A program made the translations under genes and the position numbers. From the NCBI RefSeq assembly GCF_022884085.1, contig NZ_JAGGCS010000004.1:238599-302598 (forward strand): a stretch of 64,000 nt of DNA, given 5' to 3'. This document shows positions 28,701-38,648 of this stretch, piece after piece. The notes under the pieces were generated by a model that was not told the DNA's origin, ran no database searches, and saw only the letters and a program-made list of their open reading frames with translations. This DNA comes from Paenirhizobium cremeum (GTDB lineage: Bacteria; Pseudomonadota; Alphaproteobacteria; Rhizobiales; Rhizobiaceae). The stretch's first letter is position 1, and each line of letters begins with the position of its first letter.

Positions 28701-29083
28701 GCCATGGCCGCAAACATGAGATCTTCGGACCATTCGAGAAGATCGGCCTCATAGAGTGTGCAAATGCCCTTCTCCGATCGCAGGTTTCCCGCACTCAGCA
28801 TCCGGCAGAGATGTCCCCAGCCGCGCCGGTTCATCGGATAGGCCAGAAGCTCCGGCGTGCCATCGGCAAAAACGAGCCGGGCACCGGGCCTGATGGCGTA
28901 ACCCGTGACTTTCGCTGCGGCATGCATGCGCACCACGCCCGCCACTGTGTTGCGATCGGCAAGTCCGAGCCCTGCGATGCCAAGCGCATTGGCCGTCGCA
29001 ACCATCTCCTCGGGATGCGAGGCACCTTCGAGGAAGGAGAAGTTGCTCGCCGCCCCGATCTCGAAGAAAACAGGCGTGCTCAT
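25745..29083 (-). CDS. dnaE2: Error-prone DNA polymerase (DnaE2/ImuC)
   Basis: The 1112-residue C-family polymerase has an N-terminal PHP domain ([29 protein letters not shown]) and the palm with [13 protein letters not shown], which holds the catalytic aspartates. A helix-hairpin-helix and an OB domain lie near the C-terminus. DnaE2 performs lesion-bypass synthesis together with ImuA and ImuB. The ATG at 29083 overlaps the imuB stop as ATGA. It is the last gene of an SOS operon with a LexA box at 31462-31476. Confidence 0.96.
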   Translation of the reverse strand: MSTPVFFEIGAASNFSFLEGASHPEEMVATANALGIAGLGLADRNTVAGVVRMHAAAKVTGYAIRPGARLVFADGTPELLAYPMNRRGWGHLCRMLSAGNLRSEKGICTLYEADLLEWSEDLMFAAMAPAFANPEQAEAFCGRLAVLAAYLTGRLYLTLVPRYNGLDRLTFARLQAMGERLSIPLIASNAPFYHVPERKPLADIVTAIRDHVTLAEAGFRLAANAERHLKPPGEMARLFRLYPDAIEATADFFGRLDFSLDELSHQYPDETVDGEPADRVLRRLTYEGAARRFQEGVPPKVADLLEYELKLIADKRYEPYFLTVHRIITYARSQDILCQGRGSAANSAVCYCLGITEVDPSATTLLFDRFISTEREEPPDIDVDFEHARRQKVIQFIYDTYGREHAALTAAVISYRARSAGRETAKVFGLSEDVQSALAGSIWGWSTSELSEREARAAGLELADPTTRSVLGYASELIGFPRHLSQHVGGFVITRDRLDEVVPIMNTADGRYMVEWNKDDLDTLKILKVDVLALGMLTCLAKAMKLLARDYGREETLATLFKDQQDDVYDMICRADTLGVFQIESRAQMSMLPRLKPRRFYDLVIEVAIVRPGPIQGNMVHPYLKNRENVSRGQEVIYPKPELKTVLERTLGVPLFQEQAMQIAITAAGFTPAEADQLRRAMATFRRTGQVADFRQRFIKGMMARGYDGDFAKQCFSQIEGFGEYGFPESHAASFALLVYASAWMKAYYPDVFCAAMLNSQPMGFYAPAQLIRDAREHGIDVRPVDVNFSVWDAELEEDDFGARRIAQRHASMRTVILSRKAIRLGFRMVKGLSEADMKLLVERRGPGYVSIRDLWLRTGLPRSTIELLADADAFTSLGLDRRDALWAARALDKEAVVESLPLFERVSDSDLQVEEPMALQPIPAGEAVIQDYRVLALSLKAHPLSFLRTDLARRGIVRSAELENIAAGRFVKVAGLVLVRQRPGSAKGVIFMTVEDETGIANIIVWKKTFERYRPIVMGARLVTVHGRLQKASGVIHIVAEHIEDSTEKLGLLKERANRFGAPVGGETAYGGTAGRHRGSTDAGRHGDGPISLPDRRNDVTEVMPKGRNFH

Positions 29084-30684
29084 GCGAAGAACCCTTGCAT
29101 GAACCAACCGGGATCGGTGGCGCCGCGTTCGTAAAGTCCCTGACGATAAAGCCAGAACCGATGGCCGGCGCTGTCCTCGATGCGGAAGTAATCCCGTGGG
29201 GGCGTATCCTCGCCGTCAACCCACCATTCCGCGCTCAGCCGTTCCGGTCCCTCGGCCCGGGCGACCCGGTGCAGGGCGCGGCGCCAGCGAAATCCGACCG
29301 GAGCGCCGTCCGGCACCTCGGCCATGACCTCGATCGGTTCGGGATGGGCAAGAAGCCGGATCGGTCGTTCATTGCGGACCGGTCGCGCCACATCCGCCGC
29401 AGCCGATCTCACCATGTCGGAAAGCGGAGCAAGGCTCGATGCCCGCTCCGGCCAATGGCTGGCATGAAGCACGGGCTGCCTGAGAAAATCCCGCCCGAAG
29501 CGCGCCGCCACCCGGTCGATGAAATCAAGGGATTGATCCGAACCGGCAGGCCGGGAACCGAACGCCGCCTGTTTCTGATCGAGAGGTTCCGATTGCAAGA
29601 CATTGAGCCTGAGGATTTCGAAACCGAAGCCCGCATCCAGATCGTCATGAAGCACGGCCATGCGCTCGTTGAACAAGGCCTTGATCCGAGAAGCATCGCG
29701 CAAGGGTCTTGCCGCTCCGATCTCGATGCGGAAGACGCGTCCGTCCACGCGAAACAGTAGGAGTTCGAAGAGGCGTCCGCCTTCGCCACGTCCTTCCAGC
29801 CCGGATTTCAGCCCCGCCGCCAGCCGCCCGACGAGATCGAGGATCGCCTCCTCGTCGCGAACCGGTTCAGCCAGACGCCGCTCAACCGAAAGAAAGGCGA
29901 CCGGCCGACGCGGCACGATCGGTTCGCCCTCCCGCCCAAGCGCCTGGTCGAGCCTGAGCAGAAGTTCCGGCCCGAAACGCCGCGTCAACGGTCCGCGCGG
30001 CGCAGCCAGGAGATCGCCCACCTGTTTCAGGCCGACCCGGGCAAGCGCCAGCGACATATCGGTGTCGATGCGCAGCGCCCGCATCGGCAGGGCCGAAAGG
30101 ACCGCAACCATCGCCTCGTCGGCAATCACCCGCCTGTCCGAAAACCGCACCGCCGCCCAGGAAAGGCCAGTGGTCGAGGAAATCGCCCCCCGCACGTCAA
30201 GGCCGAGTTGCAGAAGACGCCGCAGAATATCGTCGATCAGGCCCTGCTCTCCGCCAAAGAGATGAGCGCAGCCGGTAATGTCGAGCAGAAGCCCGTCGAG
30301 CCCGTCGATCGCCACCAATGGCGTATAGCGATCACACCAGTCGGCAATCGCCTCGAGAAAATGCCGATCCGCATGCTGGTCGGCTTCCACGACCTCGAGC
30401 GTGGGGCAGATTGCCCGCGCTTCCGCAAGTCCCTGTCCCACCCTCAGGCCGATTGCCTCGGCCGCTTCGTCGAGCGCCGTCAGCCGCATGCTGTTTTGCA
30501 TCCGGCCGGCGCAGACAACCGGCAGATGTTCAGGACGCCCTTTCGAACGCCATGACAGGCCCCAGCGCCGTCGCGCCAGCCTGTCGGTCGAAAGCCGGGG
30601 AAACCAGAGCGCCAGAATGCGCCGGACGGAAGGGGAGTGCCTCGCCGGAAGAAGGGGAAGTTGCGGGGTAAAACAGATGGTCAT
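29080..30684 (-). CDS. imuB: Y-family polymerase-like mutasome protein ImuB
   Basis: The 534-residue protein belongs to the catalytically inactive Y-family branch. The N-terminal motif reads [16 protein letters not shown] where active polymerases carry a catalytic aspartate (DxD-type), and it has the family's little-finger region and long C-terminal tail. ImuB links DnaE2 to the beta clamp and ImuA. I place the start at the ATG at 30684 (GGAG upstream), which overlaps imuA by 155 bases. No nearer start codon keeps the whole N-terminal domain. Confidence 0.92.
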   Translation of the reverse strand: MTICFTPQLPLLPARHSPSVRRILALWFPRLSTDRLARRRWGLSWRSKGRPEHLPVVCAGRMQNSMRLTALDEAAEAIGLRVGQGLAEARAICPTLEVVEADQHADRHFLEAIADWCDRYTPLVAIDGLDGLLLDITGCAHLFGGEQGLIDDILRRLLQLGLDVRGAISSTTGLSWAAVRFSDRRVIADEAMVAVLSALPMRALRIDTDMSLALARVGLKQVGDLLAAPRGPLTRRFGPELLLRLDQALGREGEPIVPRRPVAFLSVERRLAEPVRDEEAILDLVGRLAAGLKSGLEGRGEGGRLFELLLFRVDGRVFRIEIGAARPLRDASRIKALFNERMAVLHDDLDAGFGFEILRLNVLQSEPLDQKQAAFGSRPAGSDQSLDFIDRVAARFGRDFLRQPVLHASHWPERASSLAPLSDMVRSAAADVARPVRNERPIRLLAHPEPIEVMAEVPDGAPVGFRWRRALHRVARAEGPERLSAEWWVDGEDTPPRDYFRIEDSAGHRFWLYRQGLYERGATDPGWFMQGFFA

Positions 30685-31441
30685 GGGGGTTCCACTCCAG
30701 GGTAAGGTCAGGGGGAGCCGCAAGCCGGCTCTTTTCCGGAACAAGGTGAAAGACGGGATTGCCAATGCTGCCGCCAAGCATCGTCCCGCCGGACAAGGAC
30801 CGCGCCGCTGCCGGTGCGGGTTCGATGCGCAGGCGCAGGGAAGCGCTGCTTGCTTCCTCTTCGCCCGCCTGCCGCAGAAGAAGCAGGAAGCCGCCGCTTC
30901 CTTTGGCCTTCAGGCTGAGCCGCCGGCTCTCGGTCAGGCCGAAGCCGCGCGGATTGCCCTGAACCTCCAGCATCACGGCGGAAAAGGCGCTGCAGGAAAG
31001 CGCCGCATCCGCCAGCCACAGCGCATCTTCGAGCTTTCTCGGCATGGCATGCAGCAATTCGCCCGGCCGGAAGCCGTAATCGGCAAGGCCCGCCGCATGA
31101 GGTAGACCCGCCTCCCGGGCGACGGACCGTTCGCCGATCCAGAGGATCCGCCTGTCCGGCCGGTGGGGTCGGCACGCCAGGCAGAGCCCGAGACCGAAGC
31201 CGCTGACTGCCGCCGCATCCCGCATCGCCACACCGCGCACCTCGATCATCGACCCGGCCGGAAAGCCCTCGGGAAGAAGGTCTCCGAGACCGTCCATCCT
31301 CCCACCGGAACCGTCGGAAGTCCGGGCAGCCATATCGCCAGCGACCGGCATCAACCCGTCCGCGACAGGTTTGCCTTCGATCTTCGCAATCGCCTTGCGC
31401 AAGGCAAAAAGCTTTTCCTGCGCCAGAGCGTTCCCGCCCAT
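30530..31441 (-). CDS. imuA: SOS mutasome protein ImuA
   Basis: The 303-residue protein is the RecA/SulA-like first member of the imuA-imuB-dnaE2 cassette. Its central region resembles the family: GLGDLLPEGFPAGSMIEV (about residues 51-68) and ILWIGERSVAREAG. The C-terminal tail (about 250-303, ending VMAFERAS) is poorly conserved and overlaps the imuB start in another frame. The LexA box 21-35 bases before the ATG shows damage-inducible control. Confidence 0.9.
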   Translation of the reverse strand: MGGNALAQEKLFALRKAIAKIEGKPVADGLMPVAGDMAARTSDGSGGRMDGLGDLLPEGFPAGSMIEVRGVAMRDAAAVSGFGLGLCLACRPHRPDRRILWIGERSVAREAGLPHAAGLADYGFRPGELLHAMPRKLEDALWLADAALSCSAFSAVMLEVQGNPRGFGLTESRRLSLKAKGSGGFLLLLRQAGEEEASSASLRLRIEPAPAAARSLSGGTMLGGSIGNPVFHLVPEKSRLAAPPDLTLEWNPHDHLFYPATSPSSGEALPFRPAHSGALVSPAFDRQAGATALGPVMAFERAS

Positions 31442-31461
31442 GACGTTTCTCCCGTCAATTT

Positions 31462-31476
31462 GTTCTCTATATGTTC
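31462..31476 (-). promoter_or_regulatory. LexA (SOS) box of the imuA-imuB-dnaE2 operon
   Basis: GTTC (31462-31465), seven bases, GTTC (31473-31476) is an exact match to the alphaproteobacterial LexA direct repeat GTTC-N7-GTTC. It reads GAAC-N7-GAAC on the other strand. It lies just upstream of imuA, where repression by LexA is known in related bacteria. Confidence 0.9.
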
Positions 31477-31599
31477 TTATGGATTCCAGAGCTTTTGCAA
31501 AGAGTCAACCACATTTGCTGTGAATTTATTCCTTGACGGGATTCCCACTCGAAAAGCGACGGCAAAGATCCTATATGAAGGGCTCGACAAGGAGCTACG

Positions 31600-32040
31600 A
31601 TGGCCCGCATTGACCAGACCGAAGATTGGCGTGACAGGCACGCACCGACGATCAGCGCATTCGAATCGTTGGCGATCGAGGCTTATGGCCATCTGCCGGA
31701 GGAATTTCGTGCGCTGACCGGCAACCTGATTATCGAGATCGCCGATTTTCCGACGGACGAGGTCTTCGAGGACATGGCGCTCGAAACGCCTTTCGATTTG
31801 CTCGGCCTGTTCGAGGGACGTGGCATTTCCGAGCGTTTCACCATGGAAACCGGCGAAATGCCGAACCGCATCACCCTCTATCGCCGTCCGATTCTCGATT
31901 ACTGGGCGGAGAACGAAGAGACGCTCGGCGACATCATCACCCATGTGCTGATCCATGAGATCGGCCATCATTTCGGCCTTTCCGATGACGACATGGAACG
32001 CATCGAGGAAAGCGCCGAGGACGCCGCTGCGGATCGCTAG
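31600..32040 (+). CDS. Small zincin-like metallopeptidase family protein
   Basis: The 146-residue protein belongs to the small metallopeptidase family formerly called DUF1025 (PF06262-type). The zinc motif HEIGHHFGLSDDDM lies at about residues 118-131, and it has the conserved LPEEF and VLIH stretches. AAGGAG precedes the ATG. No signal peptide is seen, so it is cytoplasmic. Its physiological substrate is not known. It is divergent from the imuA operon. Confidence 0.88.
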   Translation: MARIDQTEDWRDRHAPTISAFESLAIEAYGHLPEEFRALTGNLIIEIADFPTDEVFEDMALETPFDLLGLFEGRGISERFTMETGEMPNRITLYRRPILDYWAENEETLGDIITHVLIHEIGHHFGLSDDDMERIEESAEDAAADR

Positions 32041-32095
32041 GAGCAACTCCAGCAAAAGCGGCTTCCACTTTCGCCGGAAATGCTTCAGGCCGAAT
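32041..32095 (+). repeat. Candidate rhizobial short intergenic palindromic repeat
   Basis: Immediately after the stop codon the sequence GAGCAACTCCAGCAAAAGC begins a hairpin-prone stretch that resembles the one at 57524-57575. Both begin GAGCAAyTCsAGCAAA. Such elements are scattered between genes in Rhizobiaceae. The match here is degenerate. Confidence 0.35.
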
Positions 32096-32213
32096 TCCGC
32101 AGGCGCAGGCAATTCCGGCCGAGATCCGCAGGCTTGAGCCGGCCACGCAGGAAACGGGTGGCAGCTGCATTGTCACGCCCCTATCCCTTGGCCTCCATTT
32201 CAAGGAGGTCCTC

Positions 32214-32963
32214 ATGTCGGTTCTGAAAAACAAAGTCGCCATCATTACCGGTGCATCGTCGGGCATCGGCCGTGCAACGGCCATGCTGCTTGCCGCCGAA
32301 GGCGCATCCCTCGTCCTGAACGCTCGCGGCCGCAGGGCGCTGGACGAGGTTGCCGACGCCATCCGGCAGGAAGGCGGAACGGCCCTCGCCGTCGCAGGCG
32401 ACGTCGGCTTGGACGAAACCCACGCGGAACTGGTGTCTGCCGCCACAGGCCGGTTCGGCAGGCTCGATATCGCGATCAACAATGCCGGCACGGTCGGCCC
32501 GATCAGGCCGCTTGCGGAAATTGCCCCGAAGGAATGGCAGGACACGCTTGCCGCCAACCTGACATCGGCCTTTCTCGGCGCCCGTCGCCAGATCCCGGCC
32601 ATGCTGGAAAGCGGCGCGGGCGCCCTCGTCTTCGTTTCGAGTTTCGTCGGCACCAGCGTAGGTCTGCCCGGCATGGCGGCCTACGGGGCCGCGAAGGCAG
32701 GGCTCATGGGGCTGGTGAAGGGAATTACCGCGGACTATGGAAGCCGGAACATCCGCGCAAACGCGCTTCTGCCCGGCGGCACGGACACGGCCATGGCCGG
32801 AGATGAGGCCCAGAAGGAATGGGCCGCAGGCCTGCATGCATTGAAGCGAATCGCAAGACCGGAGGAGATCGCCCAGGCAGTGCTTTTCCTCGCAAGCCCG
32901 ATGTCGAGCTTCGTCGCCGGTTCGGCGCTTTATGCCGATGGCGGCAACGCCGCCGTCAAATGA
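32214..32963 (+). CDS. SDR family oxidoreductase
   Basis: The 249-residue classical short-chain dehydrogenase has the cofactor motif TGASSGIG (about residues 12-19), NNAG (about 89-92), the catalytic Ser region (VSSFVG) and YxxxK (YGAAK, about 159-163). An AAGGAGG Shine-Dalgarno precedes the ATG. Arg39 after the second strand, in NARGRR, suggests NADP preference. The substrate is unknown, and it appears monocistronic. Confidence 0.9.
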   Translation: MSVLKNKVAIITGASSGIGRATAMLLAAEGASLVLNARGRRALDEVADAIRQEGGTALAVAGDVGLDETHAELVSAATGRFGRLDIAINNAGTVGPIRPLAEIAPKEWQDTLAANLTSAFLGARRQIPAMLESGAGALVFVSSFVGTSVGLPGMAAYGAAKAGLMGLVKGITADYGSRNIRANALLPGGTDTAMAGDEAQKEWAAGLHALKRIARPEEIAQAVLFLASPMSSFVAGSALYADGGNAAVK

Positions 32964-32979
32964 AACACGAATGATCGCG

Positions 32980-33004
32980 AAGGTCCGCCGGAAAGGCGGA
33001 CCTT
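32980..33004. terminator. Hairpin between convergent genes
   Basis: AAGGTCCGCC (32980-32989) and GGCGGACCTT (32995-33004) form a perfect 10-base stem with a 5-base loop between the convergent SDR and DUF1737-type genes. The T-run is short (TTTA on the plus strand), so termination efficiency is uncertain. Confidence 0.65.
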
Positions 33005-33012
33005 TATCCGGC

Positions 33013-33219
33013 TTACTGCTCGCCGAGCTTCATCGACGGATCGTAGTCCTTGCCATGCACGGTCTTCACCACGGCCTGGCCGCAATACATCTGGTTGGTC
33101 GCGGCGTTGAAGGAAAGGCTCGGCGCGCCGTGCAATTCCCAACCCTTGTTGAGAGCGTCGGTGACCCGATGACAGAAGGATGCGTCATCCGGGCCTGTGA
33201 GGAAACGATAGACTTTCAC
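33013..33219 (-). CDS. DUF1737-type small protein
   Basis: This 68-residue protein begins MKVYRFLTGPDDASFCHRVT and has GWELHG, typical of the DUF1737 family of unknown function. The GTG start at 33219 overlaps the upstream stop as GTGA, so translation is coupled to the HpcH/HpaI-type lyase. No catalytic residues can be assigned. Confidence 0.8.
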   Translation of the reverse strand: MKVYRFLTGPDDASFCHRVTDALNKGWELHGAPSLSFNAATNQMYCGQAVVKTVHGKDYDPSMKLGEQ

Positions 33220-34127
33220 GATATCTTGCCTTCTCTCTGTTCTATGATCGCGATTTTCGCGAGAAGTTTCTCAGCCTCATCGAGATGCAGCCGCTCGATC
33301 ATGCGGCCCTCGACATTGATGACGTTGAGCGCAGCCGCTGCCGGATCGGCAAAGGCCGCAACGATCGCCCTGGCCTCGGCGACCGCCTCCGGGGAAAAAC
33401 CGAAATGCCGGTTGGCGCCCTCGATCTGCGCCGGATGGATCAGCATCTTGCCGTCGAAGCCCATGGAGCGGCCCTGCAGGCACTCGCGGCCGAAAGCCTC
33501 CAGATCGAGGAAATCGTTCGAAACGCTGTCGATGGCGTCGAGTCCATAGGCGCGCGCCGCAAGGATCACCTGCATCAGGAAGGGTACGAGATAGGTGCGT
33601 TCCGGCTCCGGTGCCACGCCCGTCGCCTTTCTCAAGTCGTTCAGGCCGACGACGAAACAGTCGAGCCGACCGCCGGCGGTACGGCCGGAAGCGGCGATCT
33701 GGCCCGCATTCAGCACGCCGAGTGGCGTCTCGATCATCGCCCATATCCTGAGACCTTCTGACGCATCGGCCTCCGACAGGAGATCCGCGACCGCACGAAC
33801 GGCATCGGGTCCATCGACCTTGGGAAGCAGGACGGCATCGGGCCGGCATGCGATCACAGCCGCCATGTCCTCTGCGAAATAATCGCTGCCGATCTCGTTC
33901 ACGCGGATAACGGCTTCGCGCCCGCGAAGCGGCGTTTCGGCGAAGAAACGGCAAAGATTGTCGCGCGCCTCGGCCTTTTTATCCGGAAAGACCGAGTCCT
34001 CCAGATCGAAGATGACGGCGTCGCAGGCGAGACCATGGGTCTTTTCGAGCGCGCGAACGTTGACGGCAGGCACGCTCAGGACGGAACGGCGCAATCTGGA
34101 AGGGTGGTCGTCGGCAAAGGAAGTCAT
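33216..34127 (-). CDS. HpcH/HpaI aldolase / citrate-lyase beta-like (CoA ester lyase)
   Basis: The 303-residue TIM-barrel protein has RRSVLSVPAVNVRALEK near the start, DAVIFDLEDSV (metal and substrate binding, about residues 36-46), IRVNEIGS and GFDGKMLIHPAQIE near the C-terminus. These match the CitE-like malyl/citramalyl-CoA lyase and thioesterase family. The ATG at 34127 is preferred, since the frame to 34190 adds a non-conserved stretch. The true CoA ester substrate cannot be read. Confidence 0.88.
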   Translation of the reverse strand: MTSFADDHPSRLRRSVLSVPAVNVRALEKTHGLACDAVIFDLEDSVFPDKKAEARDNLCRFFAETPLRGREAVIRVNEIGSDYFAEDMAAVIACRPDAVLLPKVDGPDAVRAVADLLSEADASEGLRIWAMIETPLGVLNAGQIAASGRTAGGRLDCFVVGLNDLRKATGVAPEPERTYLVPFLMQVILAARAYGLDAIDSVSNDFLDLEAFGRECLQGRSMGFDGKMLIHPAQIEGANRHFGFSPEAVAEARAIVAAFADPAAAALNVINVEGRMIERLHLDEAEKLLAKIAIIEQREGKIS

Positions 34128-34237
34128 GCCAGCGTTCTGCCAATCTTTGCCCCCTCGCGCAAGCCGACATTTGCTCGAAAGCCCTTGCATTCCCGATGAA
34201 GAAGGACCACCTTGATGAACGAGAAAGGATTTCGAAC

Positions 34238-34477
34238 ATGCAGAATCTTCGTTCCGTCGCTCTGGGTCTTGCCGGCATCGTTGTCATTGCCGCAGCCGCC
34301 GCCTTTACCGTCTCGCTGACGCTGATCGCCGGCGCCGTGCTGACGCTTTCGCTCGCCTACCGCATGCTGACCGCACGGACCAAGGCAGCCCCTGTCTATG
34401 CCAAGGCAGGCAAGAAATCCGGCGAGCGCGAGATGCGCATCTGGAACGACGGACGCGGCACGATCATCGATCTCTGA
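34238..34477 (+). CDS. Small membrane protein of unknown function
   Basis: This 79-residue protein has one long or two short membrane segments (about residues 5-45, MQNLRSVALGLAGIVVIAAA onwards) and a basic C-terminal tail ending MRIWNDGRGTIIDL. AAAGGA precedes the ATG at 34238. An ATG at 34196 would add 14 charged residues and lies before the Shine-Dalgarno. I do not recognise a function. Confidence 0.65.
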   Translation: MQNLRSVALGLAGIVVIAAAAAFTVSLTLIAGAVLTLSLAYRMLTARTKAAPVYAKAGKKSGEREMRIWNDGRGTIIDL

Positions 34478-34631
34478 TGCCTGGGCCGTGTTGGAGCGGC
34501 GGAAGCTGGCGGCAAAAACGGCCGCGCAGGGCGAGAGCGTACCCTTTCGGGCAATAAAGACCTTCAAATCCGCACAATTTTCCTCTAAGGGCTGCGGAAA
34601 TTCCTGAATTGCATTCCGAGGGCAGGGTCTG

Positions 34632-35237
34632 ATGGAAAAGTTCGAAAAGCTCACCGGCGTCGCCGCGCCGCTTCCGGTCGTCAATATCGACACGGACATG
34701 ATCATCCCGAAGGACTATCTGAAGACCATCAAGCGTACCGGTCTCGGAAAAGGCCTCTTCGCCGAAGCCCGCTACAAGGAAGACGGCACGCTCAACGAGG
34801 ATTTCGTCCTCAACAAGCCTGCCTACCAGAACGCCAAGATCCTGGTCGCCGGTGACAATTTCGGCTGCGGTTCGTCCCGCGAACATGCGCCGTGGGCGCT
34901 GCTCGATTTCGGCATCCGCTGTGTGATCTCCACGAGCTTTGCCGATATTTTCTACAACAACTGCTTCAAGAACGGCATCCTGCCGATCGTCGTCAGCCAG
35001 GAAGAACTCGACAAGCTGATGGACGACGCAGGTCGCGGCTCCAACGCCGTGCTGACGGTCGATCTGGAAGCCCAGGAAATCACTGGCCCGGATGGCGGCC
35101 GCATCAAGTTCGAGATCGACGCCTTCAAGCGCCATTGTCTGCTGAACGGCCTCGACGACATCGGCCTGACGCTGGAAAAGGCCAGCGCCATTGCCTCCTT
35201 CGAAAAGACGAACGCCGTCAACCATCCCTGGGCCTGA
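34632..35237 (+). CDS. leuD: 3-isopropylmalate dehydratase small subunit
   Basis: LeuD is the swivelling subunit of isopropylmalate isomerase in leucine synthesis. The 201-residue protein contains [14 protein letters not shown] (about residues 18-31) and the signature [17 protein letters not shown] (about 76-92). AGGGCAGGG lies upstream of the ATG. leuC is not in this window. leuB follows after 176 bases. Confidence 0.97.
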   Translation: MEKFEKLTGVAAPLPVVNIDTDMIIPKDYLKTIKRTGLGKGLFAEARYKEDGTLNEDFVLNKPAYQNAKILVAGDNFGCGSSREHAPWALLDFGIRCVISTSFADIFYNNCFKNGILPIVVSQEELDKLMDDAGRGSNAVLTVDLEAQEITGPDGGRIKFEIDAFKRHCLLNGLDDIGLTLEKASAIASFEKTNAVNHPWA

Positions 35238-35413
35238 CGCTTCTCGAATATGACCTCGGAAAACAATACCGGCGCGGCGGCCTGAGCCCTCGCGCCGGGA
35301 TGCCCCGGGCTACGGCTCCTCCCACCGTACCGTTCTGCCGTTGAGCGTCCTTGAAACGCAGGGCTTTGCCCGATAGAAGGCGGCAACTCTTTCAAAGCCA
35401 GGGAGGCTTCCCC

Positions 35414-36532
35414 ATGACACAGCGCAATCTCTTCCTTCTGCCCGGCGATGGCATCGGCCAGGAAACCATGGCCGAAGTGCGCAAGATCATCGACTACATG
35501 AATGCCGAACAGGGCGCAGGCTTCACCACCGACGAAGGCCTCGTCGGCGGTTCCGCCTATGACGCCCATGGCGTCGCGATCACCGATGCCGACATGGAGA
35601 AGGCGCTCGCCGCAGACGCCGTGCTGTTCGGCGCGGTCGGCGGCCCGAAGTGGGACGCAGTGCCCTACGAGGTACGTCCGGAAGCAGGCCTTCTGCGCCT
35701 GCGTAAGGATCTCGAGCTCTTCGCCAACCTGCGTCCGGCGATCTGCTATCCGGCCCTCGCCGAAGCCTCTTCCCTGAAGCCGGAACTGGTCGAAGGCCTC
35801 GACATCCTGATCGTGCGCGAACTGACCGGCGGCGTCTATTTCGGCGAGCCGAAAACCATCACGGACCTCGGCAACGGCCAGAAGCGCGCCATCGACACCC
35901 AGGTCTACGATACCTACGAGATCGAACGCATCGCCTCCGTCGCCTTCGAACTGGCCCGGACCCGCAAGAACGCCGTCTGCTCGATGGAAAAGCGCAACGT
36001 CATGAAATCCGGCGTGCTCTGGAACCAGGTGGTCACCGAGACCCACAAAACGAAGTATCCGGACGTGAAGCTCGAACACATGCTGGCCGATGCCGGCGGC
36101 ATGCAGCTCGTGCGCGCACCGAAGCAGTTCGACGTCATCGTCACCGACAACCTGTTCGGCGACATGCTCTCCGACGTGGCGGCCATGCTCACCGGTTCGC
36201 TCGGCATGCTGCCGTCTGCATCGCTCGGTGCACCGGATGCCAAGACCGGCAAGCGCAAGGCCATGTACGAGCCCGTGCACGGCTCGGCGCCCGATATCGC
36301 CGGCAAGGGCATCGCCAACCCGATCGCCATGATCGCCTCCTTCGCCATGTGCCTGCGTTACTCCTTCAACATGGTCAAGGAAGCCGACAACCTCGAAAAG
36401 GCGATCGCCAACGTGCTCGACAAGGGCATCCGCACCGGCGACATCATGGCCGAAGGCGCAACCCGCGTCGGCACCGCCGAAATGGGCGATGCGATCCTCG
36501 CCGAATTCAAGGCGCTTTCCGCCGCCGCATGA
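35414..36532 (+). CDS. leuB: 3-isopropylmalate dehydrogenase
   Basis: LeuB oxidises and decarboxylates 3-isopropylmalate with NAD in leucine synthesis. The 372-residue protein has [10 protein letters not shown] near the start, [12 protein letters not shown] and the metal-binding NLFGDMLSD (about residues 243-251). [15 protein letters not shown] is also typical. The ATG at 35414 follows GGGAGG. The longer frame upstream has no conserved residues. Confidence 0.97.
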   Translation: MTQRNLFLLPGDGIGQETMAEVRKIIDYMNAEQGAGFTTDEGLVGGSAYDAHGVAITDADMEKALAADAVLFGAVGGPKWDAVPYEVRPEAGLLRLRKDLELFANLRPAICYPALAEASSLKPELVEGLDILIVRELTGGVYFGEPKTITDLGNGQKRAIDTQVYDTYEIERIASVAFELARTRKNAVCSMEKRNVMKSGVLWNQVVTETHKTKYPDVKLEHMLADAGGMQLVRAPKQFDVIVTDNLFGDMLSDVAAMLTGSLGMLPSASLGAPDAKTGKRKAMYEPVHGSAPDIAGKGIANPIAMIASFAMCLRYSFNMVKEADNLEKAIANVLDKGIRTGDIMAEGATRVGTAEMGDAILAEFKALSAAA

Positions 36533-36728
36533 TCGTGGAAATCGGAGAGATTTCCGGAAAGACATAGGGTCGCCGAAGGCATTCCCGCACCAGACCGAAC
36601 CGGATCGGTGGCCGGCGACGCAATCGCCCTTGCAATTCGCTGCCGCGGCAACCATCTTGCCGCGGCAGCATGCCATGTGGATTCCCAGCATCCATGAATG
36701 GCGGAACGGGAATAAGCGGAAGGCATAC

Positions 36729-37520
36729 GTGAAGGGCATCGAAACCACCTGGGCCTGGCTCAAGAAGCGACGGGACGCGAACCGCCACCCTCCGGCACCC
36801 CATTACTGGCAGATCTTCGCGATCGTCGCCGCCAATCTGGTGCTTCTGTCCTTCCTCGTCTTCGACACAGCGGTCGGTGCGGTGCGACCGGCCGGCCCCT
36901 TCACCCATTCGCTCGGCGAACTCATCACCGATTTCGGCAGTTCGGGCTGGATCCTGATCGCCTCGGCCATCCTGTTCTTCGAGGGGCTCTCCTCCCTCCG
37001 CCTGTCCCGCAGCGTAAAGCGCGGCTTCCGCGCCCTCTATGCCGCCCAGATCGGCGCCTATTTCTTCCTTGCCGTCGCCCTTTCCGGGCTTTCGGCCAAC
37101 CTGCTGAAGCGGATCATCGGCCGCGCTCGGCCTAGCCAGTTCGACGAGTGGGGCTCGTTCGGCTTTTCCTCCTTCAGCGGCTCGAAATTCGAAAGCTTCC
37201 CCTCGGGCCATGCCACGACGGTCGGCGCCATCTTCATGGTGCTGATCCTGCTCCTGCCCCGCTACCGGCTGGCCTTCATCCTGCTGGCACTCTGGATGGG
37301 CTTCAGCCGCGTCATGGTCTCCGCCCATTATCCGAGCGACGTGATCGCAGGCCTCTCCTACGGAGCCTGGTTCTCGTTGTTGCTCGCCAATGTCTTCGCC
37401 CGCTACAGGCTGGTCTTCATGCCGGACGCCAAGGGCTGGCCGGTACCAAGGCTTTCTCTTATTCCCGTGCATCGGCTCCCGCCCGACCTCCTGGGAAAGC
37501 CTTTCGGCGACGGCAACTGA
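36729..37520 (+). CDS. PAP2-family membrane phosphatase
   Basis: The 263-residue protein has six or so membrane helices and the three phosphatase motifs: KRIIGRARP (KX6RP), PSGH in FPSGHATT, and SRVMVSAHYPSD (SRX5HX3D). Such enzymes remove phosphate from lipid phosphates such as undecaprenyl pyrophosphate or lipid A precursors. I choose the GTG at 36729 because GGAAGG lies 5 bases before it. The ATG at 36675 is an alternative with no Shine-Dalgarno. The rest of the long open frame upstream is antisense-free but unconserved and overlaps leuB. Confidence 0.88.
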   Translation: MKGIETTWAWLKKRRDANRHPPAPHYWQIFAIVAANLVLLSFLVFDTAVGAVRPAGPFTHSLGELITDFGSSGWILIASAILFFEGLSSLRLSRSVKRGFRALYAAQIGAYFFLAVALSGLSANLLKRIIGRARPSQFDEWGSFGFSSFSGSKFESFPSGHATTVGAIFMVLILLLPRYRLAFILLALWMGFSRVMVSAHYPSDVIAGLSYGAWFSLLLANVFARYRLVFMPDAKGWPVPRLSLIPVHRLPPDLLGKPFGDGN

Positions 37521-37762
37521 GCCTGGCCGCCTTCTCCCATCGCTTTACGACCAAAAAAATACTGCCGGAATCGCTTTTCCCGCGATTACGATAAAACCAC
37601 GCGCCATCCTGATGCGTAGAATAGGGCGACGACTGGAAGATCCCGTCCGGCGGCTCGCTGAAAAAAGCCCCGTCCGCCATGGAACCGGAGCGTCCCTCGT
37701 CCGTTGAAACTTCGTTCCGGCGGGATAGTCCCGCAGCGGTTGCGCATTCCATGGAGACGACG

Positions 37763-38638
37763 ATGAAATCCATGTCCGCCGACAGACATATCATCCGGTT
37801 TGCTATGGCCCAGCCCTACCTCGACAGGGAGGAAGAGCTGGATCTCGCGATCCGCTGGAAGGACGAAAACGACCAGCAGGCCCGCAACCGCATCGCCCAG
37901 GCCCATATGCGCCTGGTGATCGCCATGGCCTCGAAATTTCGTGGCTTCGGCCTGCCGTTAAACGACATGATACAGGAAGGCTATATCGGGCTTCTGGAAG
38001 CCGCCGCCCGCTTCGATCCTGCGCGCGAGGTGCGCTTCTCCACCTATGCCGGCTGGTGGATCCGGGCTTCCATGCAGGACTATATCCTGCGCAACTGGTC
38101 GATCGTCCGGGGCGGTACGAGCTCCTCCCAGAAGGCGTTGTTCTTCAACCTGCGGCGCTTGCGCGCCAAGCTCGCCCGTGGGGATAACCGCCTGAGCGAA
38201 CAGGCCATCCACCAGGAAATCGCCTCCGCTCTCGGCGTCAGCCTCGCCGACGTCCAGTCCATGGATGCACGGCTTTCCGGCAACGATGCCTCCCTGCAGG
38301 CTCCGGTCGCCGGCCGGCATGGCGAGGGTACGGAACAGCTCGATATGCTGGAAAGCGACGAGCCCCCGCCGGACGAACAGGTCAGCGGCATCATCGACGG
38401 CGAGCGTTGGAGCGCATGGCTGCGCGCCGCCATGACCGGCCTTAACGAAAGAGAAAGCCACATCATCAAGGCACGGCGGCTGACGGAAGACGCCGTCACG
38501 CTGGAGGAGCTCGGCGTCGAACTCGGCATTTCCAAGGAGCGCGTGCGCCAGATCGAGACCCGCGCCATGGAAAAGCTGAAGACGGCGCTTGCCGGCGTCG
38601 CCCCCCGGACGGGAGAAAAGCTCGAAATGTCCTTCTGA
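37763..38638 (+). CDS. rpoH2: RNA polymerase sigma factor, RpoH2-type
   Basis: The 291-residue sigma-70-family protein has region 2 (MIQEGYIGLLEAAARFDP, RFSTYAGWWIRASMQDY) and the RpoH box QKALFFNLRRLR. Region 4.2 (ELGISKERVRQIETRAMEKL) follows. It matches the second heat-shock sigma factor of rhizobia, which mainly serves oxidative and general stress. The ATG at 37763 has GGAG 6 bases before it. An ATG at 37751 is also possible. It appears monocistronic, with a 242-base gap upstream. Confidence 0.88.
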   Translation: MKSMSADRHIIRFAMAQPYLDREEELDLAIRWKDENDQQARNRIAQAHMRLVIAMASKFRGFGLPLNDMIQEGYIGLLEAAARFDPAREVRFSTYAGWWIRASMQDYILRNWSIVRGGTSSSQKALFFNLRRLRAKLARGDNRLSEQAIHQEIASALGVSLADVQSMDARLSGNDASLQAPVAGRHGEGTEQLDMLESDEPPPDEQVSGIIDGERWSAWLRAAMTGLNERESHIIKARRLTEDAVTLEELGVELGISKERVRQIETRAMEKLKTALAGVAPRTGEKLEMSF

Positions 38639-38648
38639 TCGGCGCTGG

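Noticed and set aside
36537..36555. Hairpin GGAAATC/GATTTCC just after leuB as a terminator
   Set aside because: No T-run follows on either strand, and the stem is short. It is not called as a terminator.
34952..36763. 603-codon open frame on the minus strand
   Set aside because: It covers leuD and leuB in antisense. Both genes have complete, conserved motifs on the plus strand.
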